Shown: positions 9,162 through 19,143 of the stretch, in pieces
Position numbering within the stretch: position 1 is the first letter of the stretch
Layout of the letters: every line of letters starts with the position of its first letter
Origin: Lichina pygmaea
Taxonomy: Eukaryota > Ascomycota > Lichinomycetes > Lichinales > Lichinaceae
Direction: 5' to 3'
Assembly: GCA_963422465.1 (NCBI GenBank)
Contig: OY730172.1
Location: 806,001-870,000, forward strand
Length of the DNA: 64,000 nt
Position numbers and translations under genes: made by a program
Notes under the pieces: generated by a model
Told to the model about the DNA's origin: nothing
The model's input: the letters and a program-made list of their open reading frames with translations, nothing else
Database searches by the model: none

Positions 9162-12100
9162 GAGAAGGGGTCGAGCAGAGCCTTGACGCGACAGCCTGCA
9201 GTCTGCATTTTCGCATCAGGATGAGAGTCAACGGGCATCTGACAAACGCCATGATCGACTCTGGAGCTACTGGCAACTTCATGTCAGAAAGTTTCGCCAG
9301 GAAGCACAAGATCCCGACTCAGGAAAAGAGGAATCCATACCAACTAACAGTAGTGGACGGGACACCACTCTCCAACGACCAAGGACGAGTGACGAAGGAG
9401 ACCAAGAACCTACGACTGTGTGTCGACGGTACGACAATCAGATCAGAAGAATTCGACTTGGTCCAGATACCACATGAAGTTATATTGGGTCTTCCGTGGT
9501 TGGAAAGTCAAAACCCAAGGATCGACTGGAAAAGAAGGCACCTAGTCTTTCCGAAGAGGAGTCTGGCAACTCGAGCAGAGCCAGAGAAAGTGAGAATCAA
9601 AGAGATCTCATATGCAGGGTGGAAGAAGCACCACCGGCGAGGGCAAGCCTATGTGGCTTGGATGAAGCCCCGAAACCATCAACTTTGCACCACGCATGAC
9701 GCCGTGGGCGAGACTCAGGCACCGCAGCTGCCAAGTGAGTATAAAGACTACCAGGAGATGTTTGGTGAGGAAGCGGTCGCGACGCTACCAGAACACCAAG
9801 AGTGGGATCACGAAATTCTGCTGGAAGACGGAAAAAAACCCACACATGGCCCTATTTACGCTCTATCAGCAAAGGAGCTTGAGGCCTTAAGAGATTACCT
9901 GGACGAGAACCTAGCGAAAGGGTTCATAAGACCTTCAACATCACCGGCCGGATACCCGATATTGTTTGTGCCAAAGAAAGACGGCAAATTACGACTGTGT
10001 GTCGACTACCGGCAGCTTAATGCGATCACGATTAAGAATCGCTACCCGCTACCGTTAATATCGGAAATCCAGGACTGAATCCAAGGAGCCAAGTGGTTTA
10101 CCAAGTTCGACATCCGAGGCACTTTCAACCTGGTTAGGATGAAAGATGGCGAAGAATGGAAGACAGCCTTTCGTACGAGGTACGGGCATTACGAGTATAC
10201 CGTTATGCCATTCAGCCTTACGAATGCACCGGCGACGTTCCAATCGCTCATTAACGCCATCCTCCGACAATACCTGGATATATTTGTTACCGCTTATATT
10301 GACGATGTCTTGGTTTACACCAATGGAACCCTGGAGGAGCACAAACAGCATGTCAAGAAGATCCTACATGCACTCCAAGAAGCAGGAATGAGGTTACGCC
10401 TTGATAAGAGCGTCTTCCACGTGAAAGAAGTGGAATATTTGGGGTCGATCCTGACGACGGAAGGAATCCGTATGGACGATACAAAGATCACGGCAGTACG
10501 AGACTGGCCAACACCCAAAAACCTCAAAGAAGTCCAATCCTTCCTGGGATTTGCGAACTTCTACCGACGATTCATCAAGGAGTACTCGAGGACAGCAGCA
10601 CCCTTGACTGAACTAACAAAGAAGGAAGAAACCTTCACATGGGGGAACAGCCAAGAGAGAGCGTTCCAGGAGCTGAAAGAGAAGTTCACCTCCGCACCCA
10701 TACTGGCATCATTTGATCCCGGACGGCAGATCATCATGGAGACGGATGCCTCGGACCAAGCACTTAGATCTTGCTTGTGTCAACCAGACGCCGAAAACCG
10801 CCTACACCCTGTCGCATACCGATCGAGAAAGTTCTCTGGCCCAGAACTCAGGTACGATGTTCACGACAAGGAGTTGTTAGCGATTGTCGACGCATTCCAG
10901 GAGTGGAGACCTTACCTGGAAGGAGCAAAGTACACAGTGGACGTGTACTCAGACCACAAGAATTTGGCTTACTTCACGACGACGAAGAAGCTAAACAGAC
11001 GACAAGTCCGATGGGCGGAGCTTTTAGCTTCATACGACTTCCAGATCTTCTATCGAAAAGGATCAGAAAACGCACGAGCGGACGCGCTTAGCAGGCGGCC
11101 TGATATGACGACAGACGACACGACAGAAGAGCGCCCAATCCTAGTGACAAAAGGACAAACTCTGGTCTATGCTCAACCTCAGTTAGCGAGAACTGAAGAA
11201 ATAGGTGCACTCCTGACCCTAGGCTACAACGTTGCGGCCACGAACAAGGAAGAAGTGCCAGAGAGCGCACAAGAGGACGTGATTCGACAACATCACGATG
11301 GACCTCTACACGGACATCCTGGGCGAGACAAGACCCTGGAAAAGATCTGGAGACGTTACCACTTCAACGGAATGAAGTGGAAAGTGACGGAATTTATTCG
11401 CAACTGCGAAGAGTGTGCGAAAAACAAACCGTCACGCCACAAACCCTATGGAGAGAGTCAACAAATGGACCTCCCAGAAACAGCTTGGGATACTATCACA
11501 ATGGATTTTGTGGTGAAGCTGCCGAGGTCAGAGGACCCGGTAACAAAGGTGAAATATGACAGTATCTTGGTGGTTGTTGACAAACTCACCAAATACGCTC
11601 ACCTGATCCCGTGGCGAGAGACAGGAACAGCGAGCGAACTCGCCAATGTCCTACTCAAAGAATTGGTTAGCCAGCGAGGGCTACCCACGAAGATTATCTC
11701 AGATCGAGACAAACTCTTCACCTCGAAATTCTGGAACACGTGGACAAGACAGCTAGGGATAGACACGAGGATGTCTACTGCCTACCATCCACAAACAGAC
11801 GGACAAACTGAGAGAACAAACCAGACGATGGAACAGTACCTACGCCACTACGTCAACCACCGACAGGACGATTGGGTAGAACTGCTACCAATGGCTCAGT
11901 TTGCGTACAACGATCAGCAACACAGCGTGACGGGCATGACACTGTTCTTTGCGAACTACGGCAGAAACCCCCGCTGGGAAGCGATGGCGGCTGGAAGTGG
12001 CACTTCAACAAACGTCGAAAAACTCACTGCTATGCATGAGGAAATGAAGACTGCAATTGAATCTGCACAAAAGACAACAAGCCACCGCCTAAACAGCAAA

Positions 12101-12622
12101 AGGTTGAAGGGACCAACCCTGGAGAGGGGGGATAAGGTCTATTTGTCAACAAAAAACCTGCGCTCGAAGCGACCAAGCAAAAAGCTGGATCATGTACGAA
12201 TCGGACCGTTTGAGATTGAGAAGCGCACTGGAGAAGTCAACTACCGACTGAGACTGCCAAAAAAGGCACGGATACACTGAGTATTCCATGTCTCGCTGCT
12301 CAAGCCAGCACCCAGCGACGCAGCAATCGAAACAGAATAGCACTTCGAGGACAACGAAGAAGAGTACGATGTCGAAAGGATCCTAGACAGCCGGAGAAGC
12401 GGACGGAAAATCGAATACCTGGTCAAGTGGTTAGGGTATGACAATGAGGAGAACTCGTGGGAACCCACCGAGAACTTCAGCCCTGAGACGAACGAGAAAC
12501 TGCGGAGTTTCCACCGACAAAACCCGCAGAAGCCAGGATCGATGGAGACAAAGGCTCAAGAGAAGCCAAAGCCTCCGAAGAGAAGAAGTCCTCCAAAGGC
12601 GGCGGGGACTCCACACGCGTAG
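9107..12622 (+). pseudogene. pol: pol of the second-family gypsy element (PR, RT, RNase H, IN, chromodomain; three stops)
   Basis: The frame is -1 relative to gag. The domains in order are aspartic protease with DSGATG (about 9257), reverse transcriptase with YIDDVLVY (about 10295), and RNase H with METDASDQA (about 10735). Integrase follows with an HHCC-type zinc region (11290-11430) and catalytic D, D, E residues in MDFVVKLP, SDRDKLFTS and QTERTNQ. A C-terminal chromodomain with LVKWLGY and ENSWEP lies at about 12355-12470. TGA 10076-10078, TGA 12278-12280 and TAG 12338-12340 interrupt it. The chromodomain is known to direct integration to modified chromatin in related elements. Confidence 0.93.
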
Positions 12623-13007
12623 CCTCCTGCTTGAGATCCTCTTGATCCTCGATCGCAGCAAGCTCACGCTTGATGGCCTCACCCTCCTTCTTGGACAACA
12701 CACCCAACTGACGACGGAGACGAAGTTTGCGAGGAAGGAGAACAGACTCCTGCTCCTCGATCTCCTTCAGTTGAGCCTCGAGCTGAGTGCGCTCAAGCTC
12801 CATCTTCTCCCACTCCGACTCCGCGAGATGGAGATCGCAACGGCGACCCTTCTCAAGGCACCGACCGCAAAATGTGGACTCTGAACTGACGACACACTTG
12901 GCACGGTCACGACGACATGCGCTGCATGAAACTTTGGATACCTTGCCCATCTTGCCAACACGAGAACCGAGGACTCCACGACGATTACAACGAGATGTCC
13001 GGGTCAT
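12477..13007 (-). CDS. Antisense Zn2Cys6 + coiled-coil protein of the second gypsy family (176 aa)
   Basis: This intact ORF is antisense to the element. It starts 53 bases inside the 3' LTR border and overlaps the pol 3' end tail-to-tail by 146 bases. Its N-terminus is basic, then has C-x2-C-x6-C-x8-C-x2-C-x6-C, an exact Zn2Cys6 signature with the basic RRDRAK between cysteines 2 and 3, as in DNA-binding fungal clusters. A long Glu/Leu/Lys coiled-coil prediction follows at residues about 60-130. The layout matches the antisense ORFs of copies A and B, although the proteins are otherwise strongly diverged. A start at the internal ATG (MGKVSK) is possible. A DNA-binding or transcription-regulating role is inference. 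Confidence 0.65.
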   Translation of the reverse strand: MTRTSRCNRRGVLGSRVGKMGKVSKVSCSACRRDRAKCVVSSESTFCGRCLEKGRRCDLHLAESEWEKMELERTQLEAQLKEIEEQESVLLPRKLRLRRQLGVLSKKEGEAIKRELAAIEDQEDLKQEATRVESPPPLEDFFSSEALASLEPLSPSILASAGFVGGNSAVSRSSQG

Positions 13008-13044
13008 GGTAAGAGAAGCGAGAGGATCTGGGGACAGAACCTTT

Positions 13045-13059
13045 GGAGGGAGGGGATGG
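13045..13059 (+). other. Polypurine tract of the second-family gypsy element
   Basis: GGAGGGAGGGGATGG lies directly before the 3' LTR start at 13060. Confidence 0.75.
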
Positions 13060-13472
13060 TGTTAAGGCCCAGGCCGGAACGGCTGAGCTGACCGAAGCGA
13101 GTGTACAGAGGTACACGGAACAATGTTCACCCGACCCGGTGGACGAGGTGGACGATGTGTAACCAGCTCGTCCAGCTCGTCCACAGGAACAATGTTCACC
13201 CGACCCGGTGGACGAGGTGGACGATGTGTAACCAGCTCGTCCAGCTCGTCCACGCAGAAAGCTGATACCCCTCGGGAGGACCCCCCCCCCTCAGGCTCCT
13301 GTATATAAGAACCCAGATAGCCGGAGAGAATAGCTCTCCAGGCTGAACGCACATTACGAGCGACAATAGCAAGAGAGTTACCCCACTTGCTATTCATCTA
13401 TTGAGTCCCTGCCCTCCTCGGTCGAAGACAGGACCACCCATATTCTGTGTGAACGTGGACTGGCCTTTAACA
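13060..13472 (+). repeat. 3' LTR of the second-family gypsy element (413 bp)
   Basis: It is nearly identical to 7115-7527, including the 69-bp duplication, the ten-C run and the TATA box. The one difference seen is C13384 against T7439. TGTTG (13473-13477) follows. Confidence 0.95.
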
Positions 13473-13477
13473 TGTTG

Positions 13478-13887
13478 ATACAGAGGCAGAGCTGATGGAG
13501 CTGGATACTCCACCCCTGCAGTATTCTCTGGTGGCAGGGGAGAAACAACCAAGAGCTCCCACTGTGGCCCTCCCCAGCCTACAGCAAAGAAGGGCTGGCC
13601 CCGGAGGCGACTCCAGGGGCAGACTACTTCGGATGCCACAGTCCGTGGAAGGGATGCAGGGGGTAGGGCAGAGACAGGAGCAGAGTAGCCGTGTCAGTGA
13701 CTACGAGATCTACAACACACGTACACACAAGCACGACATCCATGGTAAGAGATCCCACAATGGAGGAGAAGGAAGGGTTTTTATCCCGAAGACAGTTTTA
13801 TCCTTTCAAATTACTATTGCTACTCCCAGGCATAATCTAGTTAGCTAGTTTTAGAACGGCGGAAGACTTCAATCAATCAATCAATCA
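13478..13887 (+). pseudogene. LINE ORF1 C-terminus and 3' end with tetranucleotide tail
   Basis: The sequence resumes LINE ORF1 after the gypsy insertion. A GWPRRRLQGQTTSDATVRG-type segment (about 13590-13660) is the basic C-terminus typical of Tad-like ORF1. Only about 200 bases later the element ends in a four-fold TCAA tail (about 13869-13887), directly followed by the 12-bp target duplication. There is no room for the endonuclease/RT ORF2. Confidence 0.75.
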
Positions 13888-13899
13888 ACGTACCGCAAC
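13888..13899 (+). repeat. Target-site duplication, right side of the LINE
   Basis: ACGTACCGCAAC matches 5807-5818 exactly and abuts the TCAA tail. Confidence 0.85.
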
Positions 13900-14859
13900 A
13901 GAGATGATACGTACAGAAACTCGGAGACGTTTCATGCGCGTTAGAAGGGGCTGGTACCCGCGTACTGTACGTACTCGTAGGGGTTGTTGACAGAAAGACC
14001 GTCAGGATTGGACAGAGAGGGATGCTTGTATACTAGTACCCCAGTCACGTGATCATGAGGAGACTTGAAAGGGAGACAGAACAACTAAATTACGTAATTA
14101 CTCCGTACTCTCTCGGAAGATTGACCGTGGAGTCCGACATGACCGTCAGGAGTCTAGGCGTCCAAGATACCTAAATTGATTGTTCTTCACCTCACCGTGC
14201 TTCACAGTCCGAGATACTAGTGTCGTATCGTGAATTCTAGTAGAAGTAGTCATGAACTCGGCCGTCCGGTCTTGTGCCTCTTTGGTCGGCTCGCCTCTCG
14301 CTGCCGGTGACGGTGGGGTTGCGTGATTGCTGTTGGGACAAGAACGATAGGGAGGGGACTGGATGAAGCAGATTGTCGTCGAAGGAGGCGGAGGGGAGGA
14401 TGGTGGTAGCAGACATACTGCAGACCACTGTAGAGACCGGTCATCGTGCTCTGCGCAATCGAGCCTTCGTTGATCCGTTCCGATGGGGGGTGGCCTCGAA
14501 GATTTATGATCCAATTCACCTACGCCGAATTTACTGCTGGAGGCCGTTGATGGGTTGAAGAACAAAGCGCTGGAGAGTTGATGATCTAGACGATACACGA
14601 AGGAACTTGAGCTGGAGATGGAAATGACACGATGCAATTTTAGGATGGCAGTGTGATTTGGTAGAAGCAGTGTGATGATCCGCTTCAGCTCGCAGGATAG
14701 AATCAAGACGCCAACGACTGAAACACCTCCCCCTCCCGCTTCCTTGGAATTAGTATGCTGCTCGTCCGCGGTAGCGACCCTCTTCGTTTCTCCAGCAAAG
14801 CGAAACCCCACCGAGCCCGCCATCGGACAACGGTCAACCCCCCTCCGCAGGTAAGCTCA
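13900..14859. other. Intergenic, no gene seen
   Basis: The stretch holds GTAC-type palindromes (13944-13958), a TCACGTGATC box (about 14045) and the presumed 3' flank of the surface-protein gene. Overlapping open frames on the minus strand (14146-14823) have no recognisable domain and biased, repetitive composition. Confidence 0.5.
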
Positions 14860-15516
14860 TCACAGGTACGCGACCAGCAATCCGAAAGCGGCGGCCAGGG
14901 CACCCTGTACGGGCATCATGAGTTGGCCGGCGGCGTTGGTCTCCGTAGCGCTCTCGCTGTCTTCCTCGGTCTCACTGCCGCCGCTCGAGTTCCTGGTCGT
15001 GGTCGCGGCGGTGGTGGTGGCCATGGCGGTGCCGGAGGTCATCTCAGACGATGCCTCGTCGACGGCGCTGGTGACGGCGCTGCTCGCTTCCTCAACGGCG
15101 CTGCTCGCTTCCTCAAGAGCGCTGGTAGCTTCCTCCTCTCCTTCGCTGGCGACGGACGATACGACCTCGGAGAGATTGGTGGGGATCTCGTCAACGGCCG
15201 ACGACACTTCTGAGTTGACGGACTCGGCAGCGGACACCACTTCCGAGGTGATGGACTCGACAACGGATGACACGACCGTGGGGATGACGTCGTCGACAAG
15301 CGAAGAGGCGTCAGACAGTCCGTCGCTTAAGGCCGACGTAACCTCCTCGAGGGCGTCCTCTGCGATTGACGAGATCTCATCCGGAACGGCCTCGCCGAGG
15401 ATGGACGACACATCGGTGGGGATCGCGTCGACGATGGAGGAGACATCCGGGATCGACTGAGCCGTAGCCGCGCCGATGCTGGCGAGCAGAACGGCGATGG
15501 AAGCGGCGGAACGCAT
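14860..15516 (-). CDS. GPI-anchored Ser/Ala/Glu-rich cell-surface protein (218 aa)
   Basis: The product starts with a secretion signal (MRSAASIAVLLASIGAATAQ) and ends in a hydrophobic tail (VQGALAAAFGLLVAYL) after small residues, the pattern for GPI attachment. The middle is acidic and Ser-rich, with repeated SSxV, SAVEEASS and VDEIP units, then a Thr/Ser stretch likely to be O-glycosylated. It has no cysteine, so it is not a CFEM protein. No enzyme domain is visible, and a structural wall or surface role is inferred. It is intronless with an ATG at 15516. The repeated SSxV units suggest expansion by internal duplication. Confidence 0.8.
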   Translation of the reverse strand: MRSAASIAVLLASIGAATAQSIPDVSSIVDAIPTDVSSILGEAVPDEISSIAEDALEEVTSALSDGLSDASSLVDDVIPTVVSSVVESITSEVVSAAESVNSEVSSAVDEIPTNLSEVVSSVASEGEEEATSALEEASSAVEEASSAVTSAVDEASSEMTSGTAMATTTAATTTRNSSGGSETEEDSESATETNAAGQLMMPVQGALAAAFGLLVAYL

Positions 15517-17889
15517 TGTTGTAGGGGCTTGGTCGACGAGACGACGGCTTCGATAGGCGGACGGAGCACGGTAGGATGACGAGAAAGAGTGTTTGTCTGT
15601 GATAGCAGAGGAGAGGCCGTCAGGGTAAAGAGTTGATCGTGGAGTGATCAGAAGTTCGCCTGTGTGGGAGATGTGGATGTGATGAGAGAAGAGGAAGGGG
15701 GAAGAGAAAAAACGCGGCTTTAATATAGCGTAGGGAGAAAAAAATGAGGGAAGAGCCGTTGCTTAGGCGGCAACGAGCACAGCCCAGGCTGGGTAATTAA
15801 ATTGCCGTACGAGGTACTCCCGTACTTACGTACGCGCAATCGGCCGCTTCCTTGTAAGGGTGCCTGCGCTGTAGTGGCGACGCCTTGCCTGGCCCAGGCT
15901 GGTCCAGCCTAGCCTGGCCTTGCCTGCAGTAGGCGCTAGTGCTTACAACTCTCCCTGCATCGCCCCTTCCCGGCTTAGAATAGCAATACGGAAGGTCGTT
16001 TTGCCGTTGGAACTCCAACGACACCGGTCACACCTAGGCCATACCGGCAAGGTATGAGATACATACGTACACGGTGGCAAGCACCGCCTAGTTATACGTA
16101 ACGCGTTACGTACGTCGTCTCGAGCGTCGACAGCTCAACTTCGCAGCCCCGGTCTGACTGTCGTGAGACGCGAGCCTCGTCCAGGGAGACGTATCTCTTT
16201 CCTATCTTGAGCCTCAACACGAAACAAAGCCTGTCGGAGACGGCAACAAGCCGACGGCTGGCTCCCGCAGCTGAAAAACAGACAATTACGAGTACTCCGG
16301 TACGTACCCCGCTCTACTCGTACGAGTATGCACGTATCTTGCTTCGCTGGCCCCCCTCGCTTACTTCAGTACATACACTTTGCTGGGCCACACCGCAAAG
16401 ATGAGGTATTTCTTCAGGTGAGGTGAGTCGAGTGTCATAACTCCTGAAAATACCACACAGGATGTATCTTTCAACCACAATTTTTGCAGAGATACCTCTA
16501 ATAGTTCGATATACAGGGATATAATAAGATGTTAATTTTGATCCTTAAGTGACTTTTCTTGACTTGTAGAGACGCTCTGGCTGTCTGAAGATGTTGGTCA
16601 GAGGGCTGATAGCTCAAAAGTCAGAGAGTACTTCTCTTTTAGCAGGGCTGCCACTATTCTAAAAGTACAATTTGTAATCGAGAAGAGCATGAAAGTAAGA
16701 GGGGGGGCACCGAAGTAAGATATGTGCATAGAGGGGGGTACTGTACGTTACTGTACGTAGCGTGTGTAGGAATTGTCCGGAAAAAAAACAAACCAGAAAA
16801 GAACAACGGCGAAACAATCCGGCGGTCGAAAGCCACAGATCCATGGGACCATTAACCGGCAGGGCCGGCTGTGATTATCGGAGCCAGGTCGCTTATGCTA
16901 GGTCCAACGCTTGCTGGAACCGGAAGAGGAGGCCTAGATTGTAGGCTCCTGGGGGCCTGAACTGTTATGGGGTGAACCAAGCACCCACACGCGCCATGGC
17001 ACTGCAATTACTTATAATAGTGCATCGCAGAGGGTCTTCGTCCATGCACATGAGATTGAGACTCAGAAGTCTTGGGGCATGCAGCAAGCAGGAGCCATGT
17101 GAACTCTTTTGTGGCAGGCGACCATTTCCACGTCGAGATAACACCATTGGTAGCTCCTGCAGATGTCAAAACTTTTGTTCTTTAGACCCGTGAGATGAGT
17201 CATCATCAGCTGCCGAGATAATCCAATTTGGCAGGACTCAGCCTAATTAAACAAGGCGTACGGGGTACGGAGTACAGAGGTACATCATGTACCCTCGTAC
17301 ATACGTACAGCGCCAGAAATCTCTGAGCAGGCTTGGACCGCTGATACCTGAAGACTTGTAGTAACTTCTACATCTAAAGCCTCTTTCGAAAAGGTGATGA
17401 CGACTGCTATGTATACTATGCCTGAACGTCGTACCGTACGCATTACCGGTACGGAGGTACATACATGCAGAGACCCCTCGTATCTGAGTATTACATAAGA
17501 CACCACACAGCACGAAGTTAGGCTGCGGCTCCTCAGAGCTGAGCCCTATCAGCATGTGACCAAGCCCTACAAGGCTGAGCCGCAAGAGCCTCTACTCGTA
17601 AACCAGTCGTTACCAGTTCTACAGTATCTTACTGTAGCCTGCCAAGCGTGCTTCCCACTGCTAAGGAACACCCAGTCCATTCTGGGCCCAAGAGTACAAG
17701 TACGTGCGCACATAAGTTACAGAACGTACCGTACCGTGCTCGTAAATTCGCTTTGATCTGGCTGCTGCTCAGAACAGTTTCTCTTGTTAGTAGTTGCTTG
17801 GGAACTTGGTAAAGCCCCTGGCCAGGCTCTCCGGTTTTCCTGATACAACACTTTTCCACAATCCAATCTTTACTGGGGCTTACGTACAG
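15517..17889. other. Gene-poor intergenic DNA with GTAC-palindrome clusters
   Basis: I see no conserved coding sequence. Runs of GTAC/TACGTA palindromes occur at about 15809-15836, 16062-16110, 16288-16325, 17262-17312 and 17440-17465. A CCTGGCC/AGGCTGG-rich patch lies at 15885-15925. Part of this is the upstream region of the surface-protein gene. Confidence 0.5.
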
Positions 17890-17904
17890 TACGGTACGTA
17901 TGTA

Positions 17905-18115
17905 AAGACCAACAAGGCACACGGCAGCATCCTGACGCAGATCCGTACAGGCAAGATTGGATCGGCAGCCTTTCTGCACAAGTTTCGGGTTCTCAGCTTT
18001 ACTTCCCCAGCCTACTTCTGTGGATGGCGGTGGGAGACCGTGAAACACATGATTCCAGACTGTCCGCGCGTCGCCAAGCAGCGGCAGTCATTCCAACAAG
18101 TGGTTCTTGATTAAT
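17905..18115 (+). pseudogene. Relic of a Tad-like LINE ORF2 C-terminus
   Basis: An open stretch reads ILTQIRTGKIGSAAFLHKF, then a Cys/His cluster CGWRWETVKHMIPDCP and a basic end. This is the conserved tail of fungal LINE ORF2 proteins downstream of RT/RNase H, where an RTG-IG-FLH block precedes a CxC-H-C motif. Nothing of EN or RT is visible upstream, so it is a 5'-truncated, decayed copy. The strand is that of the conserved reading. Confidence 0.6.
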
Positions 18116-18119
18116 ACTA

Positions 18120-19143
18120 ATTACCAGCCGCCAACATCTTACCCCGGATCAGCCGCCGCCCTCGCAGCGTTGTTACTAAACCTCGATCTTCTGGCCCAGT
18201 CTTTCTGGGCTCGAGACTAAATGCCGCCTCTTGCTTGACTACCTTGCAATTACTTTCCTTCTTCACGGTCTCTCGATAGATGGGCGCCCGCCGAGGGGTT
18301 GCAGGGGAAGTTTTCGCCTTAGGGTTAGGTCACTAGAGCAGGCGTTGTATTATACAGCCTAGAGGTTTTCTTGTTGTTTTGATAGATGCCCAGCATAATT
18401 CAGCCTAGCTTGTTTTACAGCAAAGTAGGAATCCAATACGATACGATAGATGTTGTTGGCCAAGGAGCAAGAAGAGTGGGGTCAACTATCGTATTGATGA
18501 CTCTTCCTACTTACGATAGAGCAGCAACTATATGGAGAGTCGCGCTACTCAGGCGTAGTCTAGATCTATCAAACGATGGATGAACATAGAAGCATCTAGC
18601 AGACTGACAGAACAAAAGAGGAGCCTTCTTGGAGCTGCCTGTTCCCGGAACGCCTGTACCCGGAGCTTCCGGGACTGCCTGCCCCCAAGGGCTTCCTTGT
18701 CTCCTTTGTCGGGAAGTCACTTCTTGATTCCACGTCGGTCAACAGATACAGACCACGAGCGAAAATAGAAATGGGAATGGAAATGTCAACAATAACAGGC
18801 GAAAGGGATCGACGTAAGAGACTGTACCATGTTACGGCTAGTTTGCTGATGGCCTGCTCTCTTGTAAGCACGCTGTGACTGAGAACACGATCTAGAGGCC
18901 CTGAAGGGCAGAAGTCAGGATCACATGTACTGATGACGAGACTGCAGTAGAGCAGAGTAGTAGAGCAGCATAGCTGTGGGAAATATCATCGTGTCTGTCT
19001 TTGAGACCGATTGGCCAGCCCCTCCCAACAAAGGTACATGAACACCTGCCAGAACCACAGAGCCCGATGCCAGGGGCTCAAAACGCCGGGGTGGACAACA
19101 TAGTAAGGGCGAGAAAGAAAGAGGAGACATGTCACGGACAACG
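18120..19143. other. Intergenic, nothing recognised
   Basis: It includes the presumed 3' untranslated part of the LINE relic and the 3' flank of the SRO7-type gene. Confidence 0.4.

Larger units (their letters stand above)
7115..13472 (+). mobile_element. Full-length Ty3/gypsy chromovirus-type LTR retrotransposon (6358 bp), second family
   Basis: Two 413-bp LTRs with TG...CA ends enclose gag, pol in the -1 frame, an antisense ORF and a polypurine tract. A perfect 5-bp duplication flanks the whole. The only LTR difference I can see is T7439 versus C13384, so insertion looks recent compared with copies A and B. It interrupts LINE ORF1. Five in-frame stops in gag-pol make this copy non-autonomous as it stands. 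Confidence 0.96.

Noticed and set aside
14146-14823. 225-codon open frame on the minus strand
   Set aside because: No domain, composition dominated by Ser/Pro runs, and several overlapping open frames in the same place. It is more likely the 3' flank of the surface-protein gene.
14918-15460. 180-codon frame antisense to the GPI-protein gene
   Set aside because: It mirrors the Ser/Glu-repeat codons of the real gene, which has a signal peptide and GPI tail.
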